DNA from: DATGLE01 sp035294325
GTDB taxonomy: Bacteria; Chloroflexota; Ktedonobacteria; Ktedonobacterales; Ktedonobacteraceae
NCBI GenBank assembly: GCA_035294325.1
Contig: DATGLE010000282.1
Span: forward strand, 1-10,053
Length of the DNA: 10,053 nucleotides
Reading direction: 5' to 3'
Both the position numbers and the translations under genes were made by a program. Below the pieces are notes generated by a model that was not told where the DNA came from, did no database searches, and worked only from the letters and a program-made list of their open reading frames with translations. Below are positions 1 through 6,842 of this stretch, piece by piece (positions within the stretch are counted from its first letter, which is position 1; every line of letters begins with the position of its first letter).

Positions 1-8
1 CTTTAAAG

Positions 9-3000
9 ATGGAAGAGATGGTACTGGAAACGGGCGCTGAGAAGTACCGGCAGGAGGCTGCCTGGTATCGCGCGCTCACGCTTGGCGAACGCAGCGCCTT
101 GCTAGCAACAGATAAGCAGGGATCCTCTGCTGTATTTGATAACGAGGCGGCAGAACAACGCCTGCGGATCTGGAAAGAACAGAACCCCTTTACTAAAGAT
201 GGCTATTTCACGCAGCGGTTGGCGATGGATGGGCTGAGCGAAGATGATTTTTTCGCGCTGCTCGCCGAACCTGCTGAGGCGCTGCGCGCGCGCGTTCCGG
301 CTGCTCCCGCGTGGCTGGCGGAACTGGCTGAGGCGCTGGAGGGATGGGATGCCGGGGCCGATGGCGCACTGACGCTTAAGGCCGCTAATGCAAGCGTGCA
401 ATCCAACGCCTGTTTTATCATACTGCGCCCCCTGATCGAGCGCGCCGCGAAGCGCCTGCGGGCAGGCATAGAGGAGCTGGCTAGAAAGTATCCCCGGCTC
501 CCTTTCAATCCCGCTACCATCCTCTCGCTGCTGCTGCCCGGATTGGTGGCGCCCATTTCGCTGCGGTTCCTCAGAACGTTCATGCTTGAACTGAACGTTG
601 CTCGCATACAGGACCGCTTGCGGGGCGATACTCCAGAGGAGCGCTTCCAGTACTTCGTGCAATATCTGTCGCGGCGCGAGGGTATTTTGCCGCTGCTGGA
701 AGAGTATCCTGTGCTGGCGCGCCGGCTGGTGGAGAGTATTGATCGCTGGGCTGCCTGCTCATTGGAACTGTTAGCGCAGCTCTGCGCCGACTGGGACACG
801 ATACGCGTCACCTTTTTCGATGGCATCGATCCCGGCACGCTGGTCGAGGTCGAGACGGGTAAAGGCGATATGCACCACGGCGGGCGCAGCGTGACCATCC
901 TGAGATGGAATTCCGGCGCACGCCTGGTGTATAAGCCGCATTCGCTGGCTATCGATGCGCATTTTCAAGAACTGCTCGCGTGGTTCAACAAGCGCGGCTT
1001 CCGGCCCGAGTTTCGCATGCTCAAGGTCATCGATAGGGGCGCGTATGGCTGGGCCGAGTTCGTAGAGGCGCGGCCCTGTTCTTCCAGAGAGGAAATCGAG
1101 CGCTTTTACCGGCGGCAGGGTGGCTATCTGGCCCTGCTCTATGCGCTGGAGGCTATGGACGTGCATGCCGAGAACTTGATCGCCGCCGGTGAGCATCCCA
1201 TATTGATCGACCTTGAGACGTTGTTGCAGCCCCGGGTCGCTGTGCCCACCGCCATCAAGCAGCGCTATCCTGGCCTGGAGATCATGGATCACTCTGTTAT
1301 GCGTGTGAGCCTGCTGCCGCAGCGCCTCTGGGTGAGCGAACAGAGCGAAGGTATCGATATCAGCGCCCTGGGCGGTGCATCCGGGCAGCTTACGCCGAAG
1401 CCGGTAGCTAAGGTGACGGCGAGCGGGACCGATCAGATGCGCATTGTACGCGAGCGCGTCAGCCTCGAACTCGGCCAGAATCGCCCGAAGCTGCAAGGCC
1501 AGGACGTGAATACACAGGAGTATTGCGATAGCATCATCGCCGGCTTCAAGGCTGCCTATAACCTGATCTTACAGCATCGCGACGAGCTGCTGTCGGAGAT
1601 ACTGCCGCGCTTTGCCCACGACGAAATACGCTGTATGTTCCGTCCAACGGCGACCTATATGTTGATGTACCTGGATAGTTTTCATCCCAACGTTTTGCGC
1701 GATGCACTTGACCGTGATCGCCTCCTTGATCGGCTCTGGGTTGGCGCAGAGCAGCGGCCACACATTGCGAAGATTATTCCGGCGGAGCAGGCCGATTTGC
1801 AGAGCGGCGATATTCCCGTCTTCAAGACCACGCCGGCGACATGCGATCTCTTCGCCAGCGATGGCAGTCTGATCAGCGGGTTCCTCGATAAGCCGGGGCT
1901 GGAGATGGTCAACAAGCGTATACAGCATCTCGATGATGAGGATCTTGAGAAGCAGATCTGGATTATTCGCGCCTCGTTCGCCGCGATGGCGCTGGGCATT
2001 GACAAAGTGGGGCAGCCGTTGCTTCGCTTGCAGCCCTCGCGGAGTGAAATGAGTTACGAACGCCTGATCGCAGGCGCGCAGGCTGTAGGAGATCGACTGC
2101 ACCGGCTTGCGCTTCATGTCGAGGGAACGGTGGGCTGGCTGGGCCTTACTCCGGTTAACGAGCGCGAATGGCACCTGCTGCCGGCGGACGCCGACCTGTA
2201 TAGCGGCACGGCGGGTATGGCCCTCTTCCTGGCCTACCTGGGAGCGCTGACCGGCGAGGATCGCCATACCGAACTGGCGCGGCTGGCGCTCGCTACGGTG
2301 CGCCATCAGATCGCGCCACAGAAGGAGCGCCCCGAGCAGGCCAGCGTAGGACTTTTCAGCGGCATCGCCGCGATTATCTACCTGCTTGCTCATCTGGGAA
2401 CCCTGTGGAACGACCCGGCGCTCTACCGCGAGGCGGAGGAGATCGTGAAACTGCTGCCTGCTGCTATCGAGCAGGATCAGATGCTCGATGTGATGGCTGG
2501 CTCGGCGGGCTGTATCGCGGCGCTGCTCGCCCTGCACTCCGTTGCGCCATCGCCAACGACGCTGGCAACAGCGATGCAATGCGGCGATCATCTCGTCTCT
2601 TGCGCGCGGCCGATGTTGCGCGGCGTCGGCTGGAGTACGAAGATTGCGGAGATCCCGCTGGCGGGCATATCGCACGGCAATGCCGGTATCGCCTTGAGCC
2701 TGCTGCGCCTCCATGCCGTCTGTGGCGAGGGACGCTTCCGGCGCGCGGCGCTGGAGGCAATGGAGTACGAGCGTGGTCTCTTTTCGCCAGAGCGGCGCAA
2801 CTGGCCCGACCTGCGCAAGCCTGCCTCCGATCAACCGCAGCCGGAGCCTGAGCAGGCGGCGTGCATGGTCGCCTGGTGTCACGGCGCCCCGGGTATGGCG
2901 CTCGCCCGCCTCGGATCGCTGCCCTTCGTCGATGACGCCGCTATACGCGGGGAGATAGAGGCCGCTCTTGCGACCACACTCGCCGAGGGCTTTGGCTGGA

Positions 3001-3278
3001 ACCATTCGCTCTGTCACGGCGACATGGGAAATATCGATGCGCTGCTCGTGGCCGCTCAGATGCTGCGCGATCCTCACTATGAGGAACAGATCAGGCGCAT
3101 CGTCCCGATGTTGTTAGATAGCATTGATCGCCAGGGCTGGATGACCGGCGTGCCCCAGGGTATCGAGACGCCCGGCCTGATGACGGGCCTGAGCGGAACC
3201 GGCTACGAACTGCTTCGTCTAGCCGCCCCGAACCGCGTGCCATCCATTCTGGCGCTCGAACCGCCGGTTCAGCATTAA
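9..3278 (+). CDS. lanM: Class II lanthipeptide synthetase (LanM), bifunctional dehydratase/cyclase
   Basis: A cytoplasmic enzyme that phosphorylates and eliminates Ser/Thr in a precursor peptide, then adds Cys thiols to form (methyl)lanthionine rings. The N-terminal two thirds is the DUF4135 kinase-like dehydratase: VYKPHS at residues 307-312 (Lys309), DVHAEN at 384-389 and DLET at 401-404 are the family's catalytic and ATP-binding motifs. From about residue 729 a LanC-like cyclase follows, with glycine-rich barrel repeats (YSGTAG 731-736, FSGIAA 783-788, SHGNAG 888-893, CHGAPG 957-962). The predicted zinc ligands Cys957, Cys1002 and His1003 are all present, as are Asp827 and His889, which match NisC Asp141 and His212. 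The CHG ending is the classical type, not the three-Cys CCG type of ProcM-like enzymes. The 1089 residues are normal for LanM. The ATG lies 8 bases from the window edge and has no visible ribosome site, so the true start could be further upstream. Confidence 0.95.
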   Translation: MEEMVLETGAEKYRQEAAWYRALTLGERSALLATDKQGSSAVFDNEAAEQRLRIWKEQNPFTKDGYFTQRLAMDGLSEDDFFALLAEPAEALRARVPAAPAWLAELAEALEGWDAGADGALTLKAANASVQSNACFIILRPLIERAAKRLRAGIEELARKYPRLPFNPATILSLLLPGLVAPISLRFLRTFMLELNVARIQDRLRGDTPEERFQYFVQYLSRREGILPLLEEYPVLARRLVESIDRWAACSLELLAQLCADWDTIRVTFFDGIDPGTLVEVETGKGDMHHGGRSVTILRWNSGARLVYKPHSLAIDAHFQELLAWFNKRGFRPEFRMLKVIDRGAYGWAEFVEARPCSSREEIERFYRRQGGYLALLYALEAMDVHAENLIAAGEHPILIDLETLLQPRVAVPTAIKQRYPGLEIMDHSVMRVSLLPQRLWVSEQSEGIDISALGGASGQLTPKPVAKVTASGTDQMRIVRERVSLELGQNRPKLQGQDVNTQEYCDSIIAGFKAAYNLILQHRDELLSEILPRFAHDEIRCMFRPTATYMLMYLDSFHPNVLRDALDRDRLLDRLWVGAEQRPHIAKIIPAEQADLQSGDIPVFKTTPATCDLFASDGSLISGFLDKPGLEMVNKRIQHLDDEDLEKQIWIIRASFAAMALGIDKVGQPLLRLQPSRSEMSYERLIAGAQAVGDRLHRLALHVEGTVGWLGLTPVNEREWHLLPADADLYSGTAGMALFLAYLGALTGEDRHTELARLALATVRHQIAPQKERPEQASVGLFSGIAAIIYLLAHLGTLWNDPALYREAEEIVKLLPAAIEQDQMLDVMAGSAGCIAALLALHSVAPSPTTLATAMQCGDHLVSCARPMLRGVGWSTKIAEIPLAGISHGNAGIALSLLRLHAVCGEGRFRRAALEAMEYERGLFSPERRNWPDLRKPASDQPQPEPEQAACMVAWCHGAPGMALARLGSLPFVDDAAIRGEIEAALATTLAEGFGWNHSLCHGDMGNIDALLVAAQMLRDPHYEEQIRRIVPMLLDSIDRQGWMTGVPQGIETPGLMTGLSGTGYELLRLAAPNRVPSILALEPPVQH

Positions 3279-3310
3279 CAACCGGATTCCGCGATAGAGA
3301 AGGGATGATG

Positions 3311-3346
3311 GGCACCCGTAGGGACGCAGCGCCGCCCCCGGGTGTC
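3311..3346. repeat. GC-rich hairpin element downstream of lanM
   Basis: GGCACCCG at 3311-3318 can pair with CGGGTGTC at 3339-3346 (8 pairs, one of them G-T). It lies 33 bases after the lanM stop, so it might help end transcription, but no T-run follows and a classical intrinsic terminator is not supported. It contains GTAGGGACGCAGCGC (3318-3332), found again exactly at 8029-8043, which marks it as a member of a dispersed repeat family. Confidence 0.5.
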
Positions 3347-3418
3347 TTCCCCTCGCTGCCGCAGGCAGAGCAAACTTCCTCACTATTAGCTGTAAAGCAA
3401 GGTATATTGCGATAAACT

Positions 3419-3544
3419 ATGAGAGAAGCATTAGTAGAAGTTAAGAGAGAACTTAGTAGTTTTATTGTTGACTTGCGTTACGAAAAGAACCCCGACTACT
3501 ATATTCATATATTGGAACGAATAAAGAGAGACTTCTATAAATAG
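3419..3544 (+). CDS. Possible 41-residue small protein in an AT-rich island
   Basis: A short frame opens at an ATG three bases after an in-frame TAA and reads 41 codons, MREALVEVKRELSSF followed by a Tyr-rich stretch and ending in RIKRDFYK. The product would be a charged, probably helical peptide with no Cys, no signal peptide and no membrane segment. It is not a lanthipeptide precursor: there is no Cys and no Gly-Gly leader site. The surrounding DNA (about 3365-3545) is distinctly AT-rich against GC-rich neighbours, which suggests a different origin. The only Shine-Dalgarno-like bases (AAGG near 3399) are about 16 bases from the ATG, which is too far. I do not recognise a family. It may be a real small gene, a fragment of a decayed one, or chance. 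Confidence 0.3.
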   Translation: MREALVEVKRELSSFIVDLRYEKNPDYYIHILERIKRDFYK

Positions 3545-3580
3545 GACGGCAGGCTCTATCTCAAATAGAGACGGGCGCGC

Positions 3581-3609
3581 GGATCCTTCGCGGGTGCTCA
3601 GGATGACAG
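3581..3609. repeat. Dispersed GGATCCTTCG...CTCAGGATGACAG repeat, copy 1
   Basis: GGATCCTTCG, a short variable middle and CTCAGGATGACAG form a 29-base unit. The ATCCT and AGGAT inside it are inverted, giving a weak hairpin. A second copy lies inside the 3' end of hldE (6756-6783), and a partial copy follows at 3658. Its function is unknown. Confidence 0.6.
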
Positions 3610-3657
3610 ACCGTGTGACGTAGAGCCTTTGCTGGTACCCAGGACGATATATCTGCT

Positions 3658-3672
3658 ATTCAGGATGACAGG
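3658..3672. repeat. Partial copy of the CAGGATGACAG repeat
   Basis: ATTCAGGATGACAGG repeats the 3' half of the unit at 3581-3609, about 60 bases downstream. The CCCAGGACGATAT between them (3638-3650) looks like a decayed intermediate copy. Together these make up most of the spacer before gmhA. Confidence 0.5.
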
Positions 3673-3816
3673 TCTGCCTGCCTTTTCAGGCCGTTGGTCG
3701 GCAAAAATCATTGGGACACCGAATTAAGGAAAGTAACGCAACGTATGGGAATATCTGGTAGAAAAAAACAGGGTATCTTTGTCGCCCCGCTGGCACCTGT
3801 ACCTGCGAGGTGCGAC

Positions 3817-3822
3817 TATAAT
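3817..3822 (+). promoter_or_regulatory. Candidate -10 box (TATAAT) for the heptose operon
   Basis: A perfect TATAAT ends 6 bases before a GTG at 3829 that fits the expected gmhA start. Transcription from it would begin at or near the GTG, which would give a leaderless mRNA. No TTGACA-like -35 lies 16-19 bases upstream, and the extended TGn is absent. The match is exact, but it sits within an open frame that extends upstream, so chance cannot be excluded. Confidence 0.35.
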
Positions 3823-3828
3823 GCTGGT

Positions 3829-4416
3829 GTGATAGGGGCGCTGGAGCAGCGCCGTATCTTGCTGGATAGCGCGCTGGGCAGCCTCATGGAGCGTGCCGGG
3901 AACATCGGCGCCATTGCCGGGCGGCTGGTTAAAGCGCTCTCTACCGGGCATAAGGTACTGATCGCGGGGAATGGGGGAAGCGCGGCGCAGGCGCAGCACT
4001 TCGCAGCCGAGCTTGTGGGCCGCTTCAAGCGCGAGCGCAGTCCTTACGCCGCGCTCGCGCTGACCACCGATACCTCGATTCTGACCGCCATTGGCAACGA
4101 CTATGGCTACGAGGATATCTTCGCGCGCCAGATCCGCGCCCTGGGACAGCCTGGCGATCTATTCATCGCACTGAGCACCAGCGGCGAATCCGAGAACCTG
4201 GTACGCGCCGCCACTGCCGCGCAACAATATCTTATCACCGTTGTTGCCATGGTCGGCGAGCGGGCCTGCCGTTTAGGGAAGGTGGCCGATATCGCGCTGC
4301 AAACGCCCATCGCCGATACCGCGATTGCGCAAGAGCTGCACATGCTGATAATACATGTGCTCTGTGACATCGCCGAGGGGCAACTCGCAGCGTGTGAAGG
4401 CGAGGCGAGCCTGTGA
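3829..4416 (+). CDS. gmhA: Sedoheptulose 7-phosphate isomerase (GmhA)
   Basis: Cytoplasmic SIS-domain isomerase that converts D-sedoheptulose 7-phosphate to D-glycero-D-manno-heptose 7-phosphate, the first step of nucleotide-heptose synthesis. Counting from the GTG start at 3829, GNGGSAAQAQHFAAE lies at 47-61 and ALSTSGESE gives the phosphate-binding loop. His57, Glu61, Gln168 and His176 match E. coli GmhA metal ligands His61, Glu65, Gln172 and His180 with a constant offset of 4. The 195-residue length matches E. coli (192). The frame is open further upstream, with an ATG at 3745 (223 residues; TAAGGAAAG 11 bases before it) and a TTG at 3694. I prefer 3829 because it gives the family's length and the upstream residues look like translated spacer, but 3745 is a real alternative. 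The stop overlaps gmhB by 4 bases, indicating translational coupling. Confidence 0.93.
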   Translation: MIGALEQRRILLDSALGSLMERAGNIGAIAGRLVKALSTGHKVLIAGNGGSAAQAQHFAAELVGRFKRERSPYAALALTTDTSILTAIGNDYGYEDIFARQIRALGQPGDLFIALSTSGESENLVRAATAAQQYLITVVAMVGERACRLGKVADIALQTPIADTAIAQELHMLIIHVLCDIAEGQLAACEGEASL

Positions 4417-5183
4417 AGCGGCGCGCAGTTTTTCTTGACCGCGATGGAACGCTGGTCCATGCCGCTCACTATCCATCGCGTCCGCAAGATCTGCATCTTT
4501 ACGATAACATCGGTCCTGGCATGCGTGCCTTGCAGAGCCTCGGTTTCCGCCTGGTCGTGATTACGAACCAGGCCGGCATCGCACGCGGCTACTTCGACGA
4601 GGGTGATTTGCAGCGCATGCACGCCTATCTCCGTGCTGAACTGGCGCTGTGGGGGGTACGCCTGGATGGCATCTATTACTGTCCTCACCATCCAGAGGGC
4701 GTCGTCCCCGAACTGGCCGTCAGCTGCACATGTCGCAAGCCGCAGCCGGGGATGCTGTTACAGGCCGCACGTGATCTCGACCTTGATCTGCGGCGCTCCT
4801 GGTTCGTCGGCGACATCCTCGATGATGTCGAAGCCGGGAATCGCGCCGGCTGCCGTACCATCCTGGTCGATCTCGGCACCGAATCTGTGCCCGAACACTT
4901 CCTGCGCAGCCCTGCATTCGTCGCGTCGGATACACGCCACGCGCTGGAAATTATCAAAACCGTCACTGCGCTGGAGCCAGATCTCGACCTGGTATACCGG
5001 CCCACAGCGTGGCGCGACGGTCAGGGGGAGCCATCCAACACCGGGATGATGAACCGTAACAGTCAGAATCAGGAGTATCCCCTGGCGCACAGCCGTGCGC
5101 TTCATCGCGCCTTCAACTGCTCTACAGGCCGAACCAGCGCGATTGATCGGGCGGCTGCGCACGCAAAGGATCGCCACTCTTGA
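4413..5183 (+). CDS. gmhB: D-glycero-beta-D-manno-heptose 1,7-bisphosphate 7-phosphatase (GmhB)
   Basis: HAD-superfamily phosphatase that removes the 7-phosphate from heptose 1,7-bisphosphate, between the two reactions of HldE. Motif I is FLDRDGT, with nucleophile Asp9 and acid/base Asp11. Motif II is the Thr in VITNQAG (Thr51), and Lys109 sits in CRKP. Motif IV is FVGDILDD (Asp134, Asp137). The structural zinc loop typical of GmhB/HisB is complete: CPHH at 90-93 and CTC at 105-107. The GTG start overlaps the gmhA stop (GTGA). The family is usually 180-190 residues, but this frame gives 256. The last ~65 residues are low in recognisable structure, and their DNA (5104-5143) is a repeat also found outside genes at 8114-8153, so the tail looks like read-through into former spacer. 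HisB-type histidinol-phosphatase is an alternative on sequence alone; the neighbours favour GmhB. Confidence 0.92.
   Translation: MKRRAVFLDRDGTLVHAAHYPSRPQDLHLYDNIGPGMRALQSLGFRLVVITNQAGIARGYFDEGDLQRMHAYLRAELALWGVRLDGIYYCPHHPEGVVPELAVSCTCRKPQPGMLLQAARDLDLDLRRSWFVGDILDDVEAGNRAGCRTILVDLGTESVPEHFLRSPAFVASDTRHALEIIKTVTALEPDLDLVYRPTAWRDGQGEPSNTGMMNRNSQNQEYPLAHSRALHRAFNCSTGRTSAIDRAAAHAKDRHS
5104..5143. repeat. Shared 40-base stem-loop element, copy A (upstream of hldE)
   Basis: This stretch matches 8114-8153 at 32 of 40 positions without gaps. ATCGCGC (5104-5110) and GCGCGAT (5137-5143) form a perfect 7-bp inverted repeat around a 26-base loop. It lies in the tail of the gmhB frame, 82 bases before hldE. 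Its mismatches to copy B fall at all codon positions, which argues against conservation as protein. Confidence 0.55.
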
Positions 5184-5213
5184 TGGTTAAGGTTCATTAT
5201 CCCTGCACTGGTG

Positions 5214-5219
5214 TAGGAG
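5214..5219 (+). promoter_or_regulatory. Ribosome binding site of hldE
   Basis: TAGGAG sits 6 bases before the ATG at 5226. This is the optimal spacing and fixes the hldE start. Confidence 0.75.
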
Positions 5220-5225
5220 CAAGAA

Positions 5226-6842
5226 ATGGCAGTTGATCTCGTTTCCTGTTTTCGCCAGCTTCGCGCGCTGGTGATCGGCGACGCCATGCTGGATACATAC
5301 CTTGAAGGGACGGCCTCGCGCCTCTGTAGCGAGGGGCCGGTGCCGGTTGTCAGCAAAACCGCCGAGCATCGCATCCCTGGCGGTGCGGCGAATACGGCTG
5401 CGAACCTGCGCGCGCTTGAGGCTGACGTGATCTTTCTGGGATTGGCAGGCCGTGACGTGGCCGGTGAACTACTGCGCCGCGCCTTGCGGGAACGAGGCGT
5501 CAGTGACCGCTGGCTGGTTGAGGATGAAGCTGTTCAGACGCTTCACAAGCTGCGCATCCTCGCCGATGGGCAGTACGTTGTGCGCTTCGATGAGGGCGGC
5601 CCTCAGGGCGCCAATGCGCCCGCTGCTGAGCGGCGCCTGATCGCCCGTCTCGAAGAAGCCTACGCCCTGTGTGATCTCGTGCTCGTCTCAGATTATCGCT
5701 ATGGCGTCGTCTCCGAAGCGTTGATCGAGCGCCTGCGCGAATTGCACATGGCCCACCCGAAGGTACTGCTCATCGACTCCAAAGCCCTGCACCGCTTCCA
5801 TGCTTTGCCAGCGACGGTAGTAACGCCAAACCACCTGGAGGCGCGATTGCTCATCGATAAGGACGTGCCGCAGAACCTCGTGTTGAGCGACGATCTGAGC
5901 GAGGTAGAGTATGTCGCGCGGCGCCTGCTCGCCATGCTGGCCGCCGAGCACGTAGCGATTACACTGGCCGAGCGCGGCGTGCTGCTGCTGGATCGCGCCG
6001 GCAATGTGCAGCATCTGCCTGCGCACCCCGTTGCGCATGCCAACGACGTTGGTGCCGGCGATTCGTTCGCGGCGGCGCTGGCCCTGGCACTGGCGGCGGG
6101 CGGCAGCATCACGGAGGCGGCGCAGATCGGCGTCGATGCCGCGAGCATCGCCGTTACCAGGCGCTGGACGGCGATTGTGCAGCATCAAGAGTTGCTGCAA
6201 CGTGTCAGCCTGAGAGAATACGCGGATTCCGCGCGGGCCGCGCGCGAGGGTAGCGCTGCGCTGGATGGCGGGAGGAGCGCCGAACTCGCGCACCTGGCGG
6301 CGCGGCTCGAAGAGGAACGCCAGGCCGGGCGCAGTATCGTCTTTACCAACGGCGTCTTCGATATTCTTCATGCCGGGCATGTGCAGTTCCTGCGCCGCGC
6401 GAAGGCGCTCGGTGATGTGCTGGTCGTCGCCGTCAACAGTGATCGCGGGACGCGGAGGCTCAAGGGCAAGGGCAGGCCCATCAATAGCGAGCGGGACCGC
6501 CTGGCACTGGTGGCCGCGCTGGATGTGGTGGATCATGCGATCCTCTTCGAGGAAGATACGCCCGCCGAGCTGATTCGCACCCTGCGCCCGCATATTCATG
6601 TCAAGGGCGGCGACTATGCGGAGAGGGAGCTGCCGGAGGCCGAGGCGGTGCGCGATGTCGGCGGGCGTATGGTAATCCTGCCGCTGGTGGGCAGCATGAG
6701 CACCAGCGGGATGATTGATCGCATTGTGGCCGTGGCGACACGCAATGAGGTACATGGATCCTTCGCTGCCACTCAGGATGACATCAAACGCAAACAGGAT
6801 GACATGACCGATGCTGATAACAGGCAGAAAGGAAGACGATGA
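5226..6842 (+). CDS. hldE: Bifunctional heptose 7-phosphate kinase / heptose 1-phosphate adenylyltransferase (HldE)
   Basis: The N-terminal half is a PfkB/ribokinase-type kinase that makes heptose 1,7-bisphosphate. It has GDAMLD at 18-23, a substrate glycine motif IPGGAAN at 50-56 and NDVGAGDSF at 273-281, with catalytic Asp279. After a helical linker (about 320-370) the C-terminal half is a nucleotidyltransferase that makes ADP-heptose from heptose 1-phosphate and ATP: TNGVFDILHAGH with HAGH at 382-385, VKGGDY, and STSGMIDRI at 492-500. Both active sites look intact. E. coli HldE has 477 residues; the excess here is mainly a 38-residue tail after residue 500. Part of that tail (GSFAATQDDI, 511-520, then KQDDM) is translated from the dispersed CAGGATGACA repeat. 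TAGGAG precedes the ATG, and the stop overlaps the next gene (ATGA). The beta-configured, ADP-linked route is favoured because the enzyme is the fused HldE and not HddA/HddC. Confidence 0.95.
   Translation: MAVDLVSCFRQLRALVIGDAMLDTYLEGTASRLCSEGPVPVVSKTAEHRIPGGAANTAANLRALEADVIFLGLAGRDVAGELLRRALRERGVSDRWLVEDEAVQTLHKLRILADGQYVVRFDEGGPQGANAPAAERRLIARLEEAYALCDLVLVSDYRYGVVSEALIERLRELHMAHPKVLLIDSKALHRFHALPATVVTPNHLEARLLIDKDVPQNLVLSDDLSEVEYVARRLLAMLAAEHVAITLAERGVLLLDRAGNVQHLPAHPVAHANDVGAGDSFAAALALALAAGGSITEAAQIGVDAASIAVTRRWTAIVQHQELLQRVSLREYADSARAAREGSAALDGGRSAELAHLAARLEEERQAGRSIVFTNGVFDILHAGHVQFLRRAKALGDVLVVAVNSDRGTRRLKGKGRPINSERDRLALVAALDVVDHAILFEEDTPAELIRTLRPHIHVKGGDYAERELPEAEAVRDVGGRMVILPLVGSMSTSGMIDRIVAVATRNEVHGSFAATQDDIKRKQDDMTDADNRQKGRR
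6756..6804. repeat. Dispersed GGATCCTTCG...CAGGATGACA repeat inside the hldE 3' end
   Basis: GGATCCTTCGCTGCC joined to ACTCAGGATGACA (6756-6783) corresponds to the unit at 3581-3609, and a second CAGGATGACA follows at 6795-6804. Here the repeat is in frame and coding, giving the residues QDDI and QDDM. It lies beyond the last conserved adenylyltransferase motif. Confidence 0.6.
6829..6835 (+). promoter_or_regulatory. Ribosome binding site of the first GT9 gene
   Basis: AAGGAAG lies just before the ATG at 6839, inside the end of hldE. It supports this start and coupled translation with hldE. Confidence 0.65.

Noticed and set aside
1569..3077. 502-codon open frame on the minus strand inside lanM
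   Set aside because: It is the antisense shadow of a GC-rich gene; the product is rich in Arg/Gln/His with no recognisable domain, while the + frame has full LanM motifs.
3548..3682. GGCAGGC (3548-3554) and GCCTGCC (3676-3682) as terminal inverted repeats of a small mobile element
   Set aside because: Only 7 bp match, there is no target duplication, and the interior is explained by other repeats.
5186..5197. 12-base GTTAAGGTTCAT found inverted at 7981-7992
   Set aside because: A 12-base match is expected by chance a few times in a 10 kb window searched on both strands.
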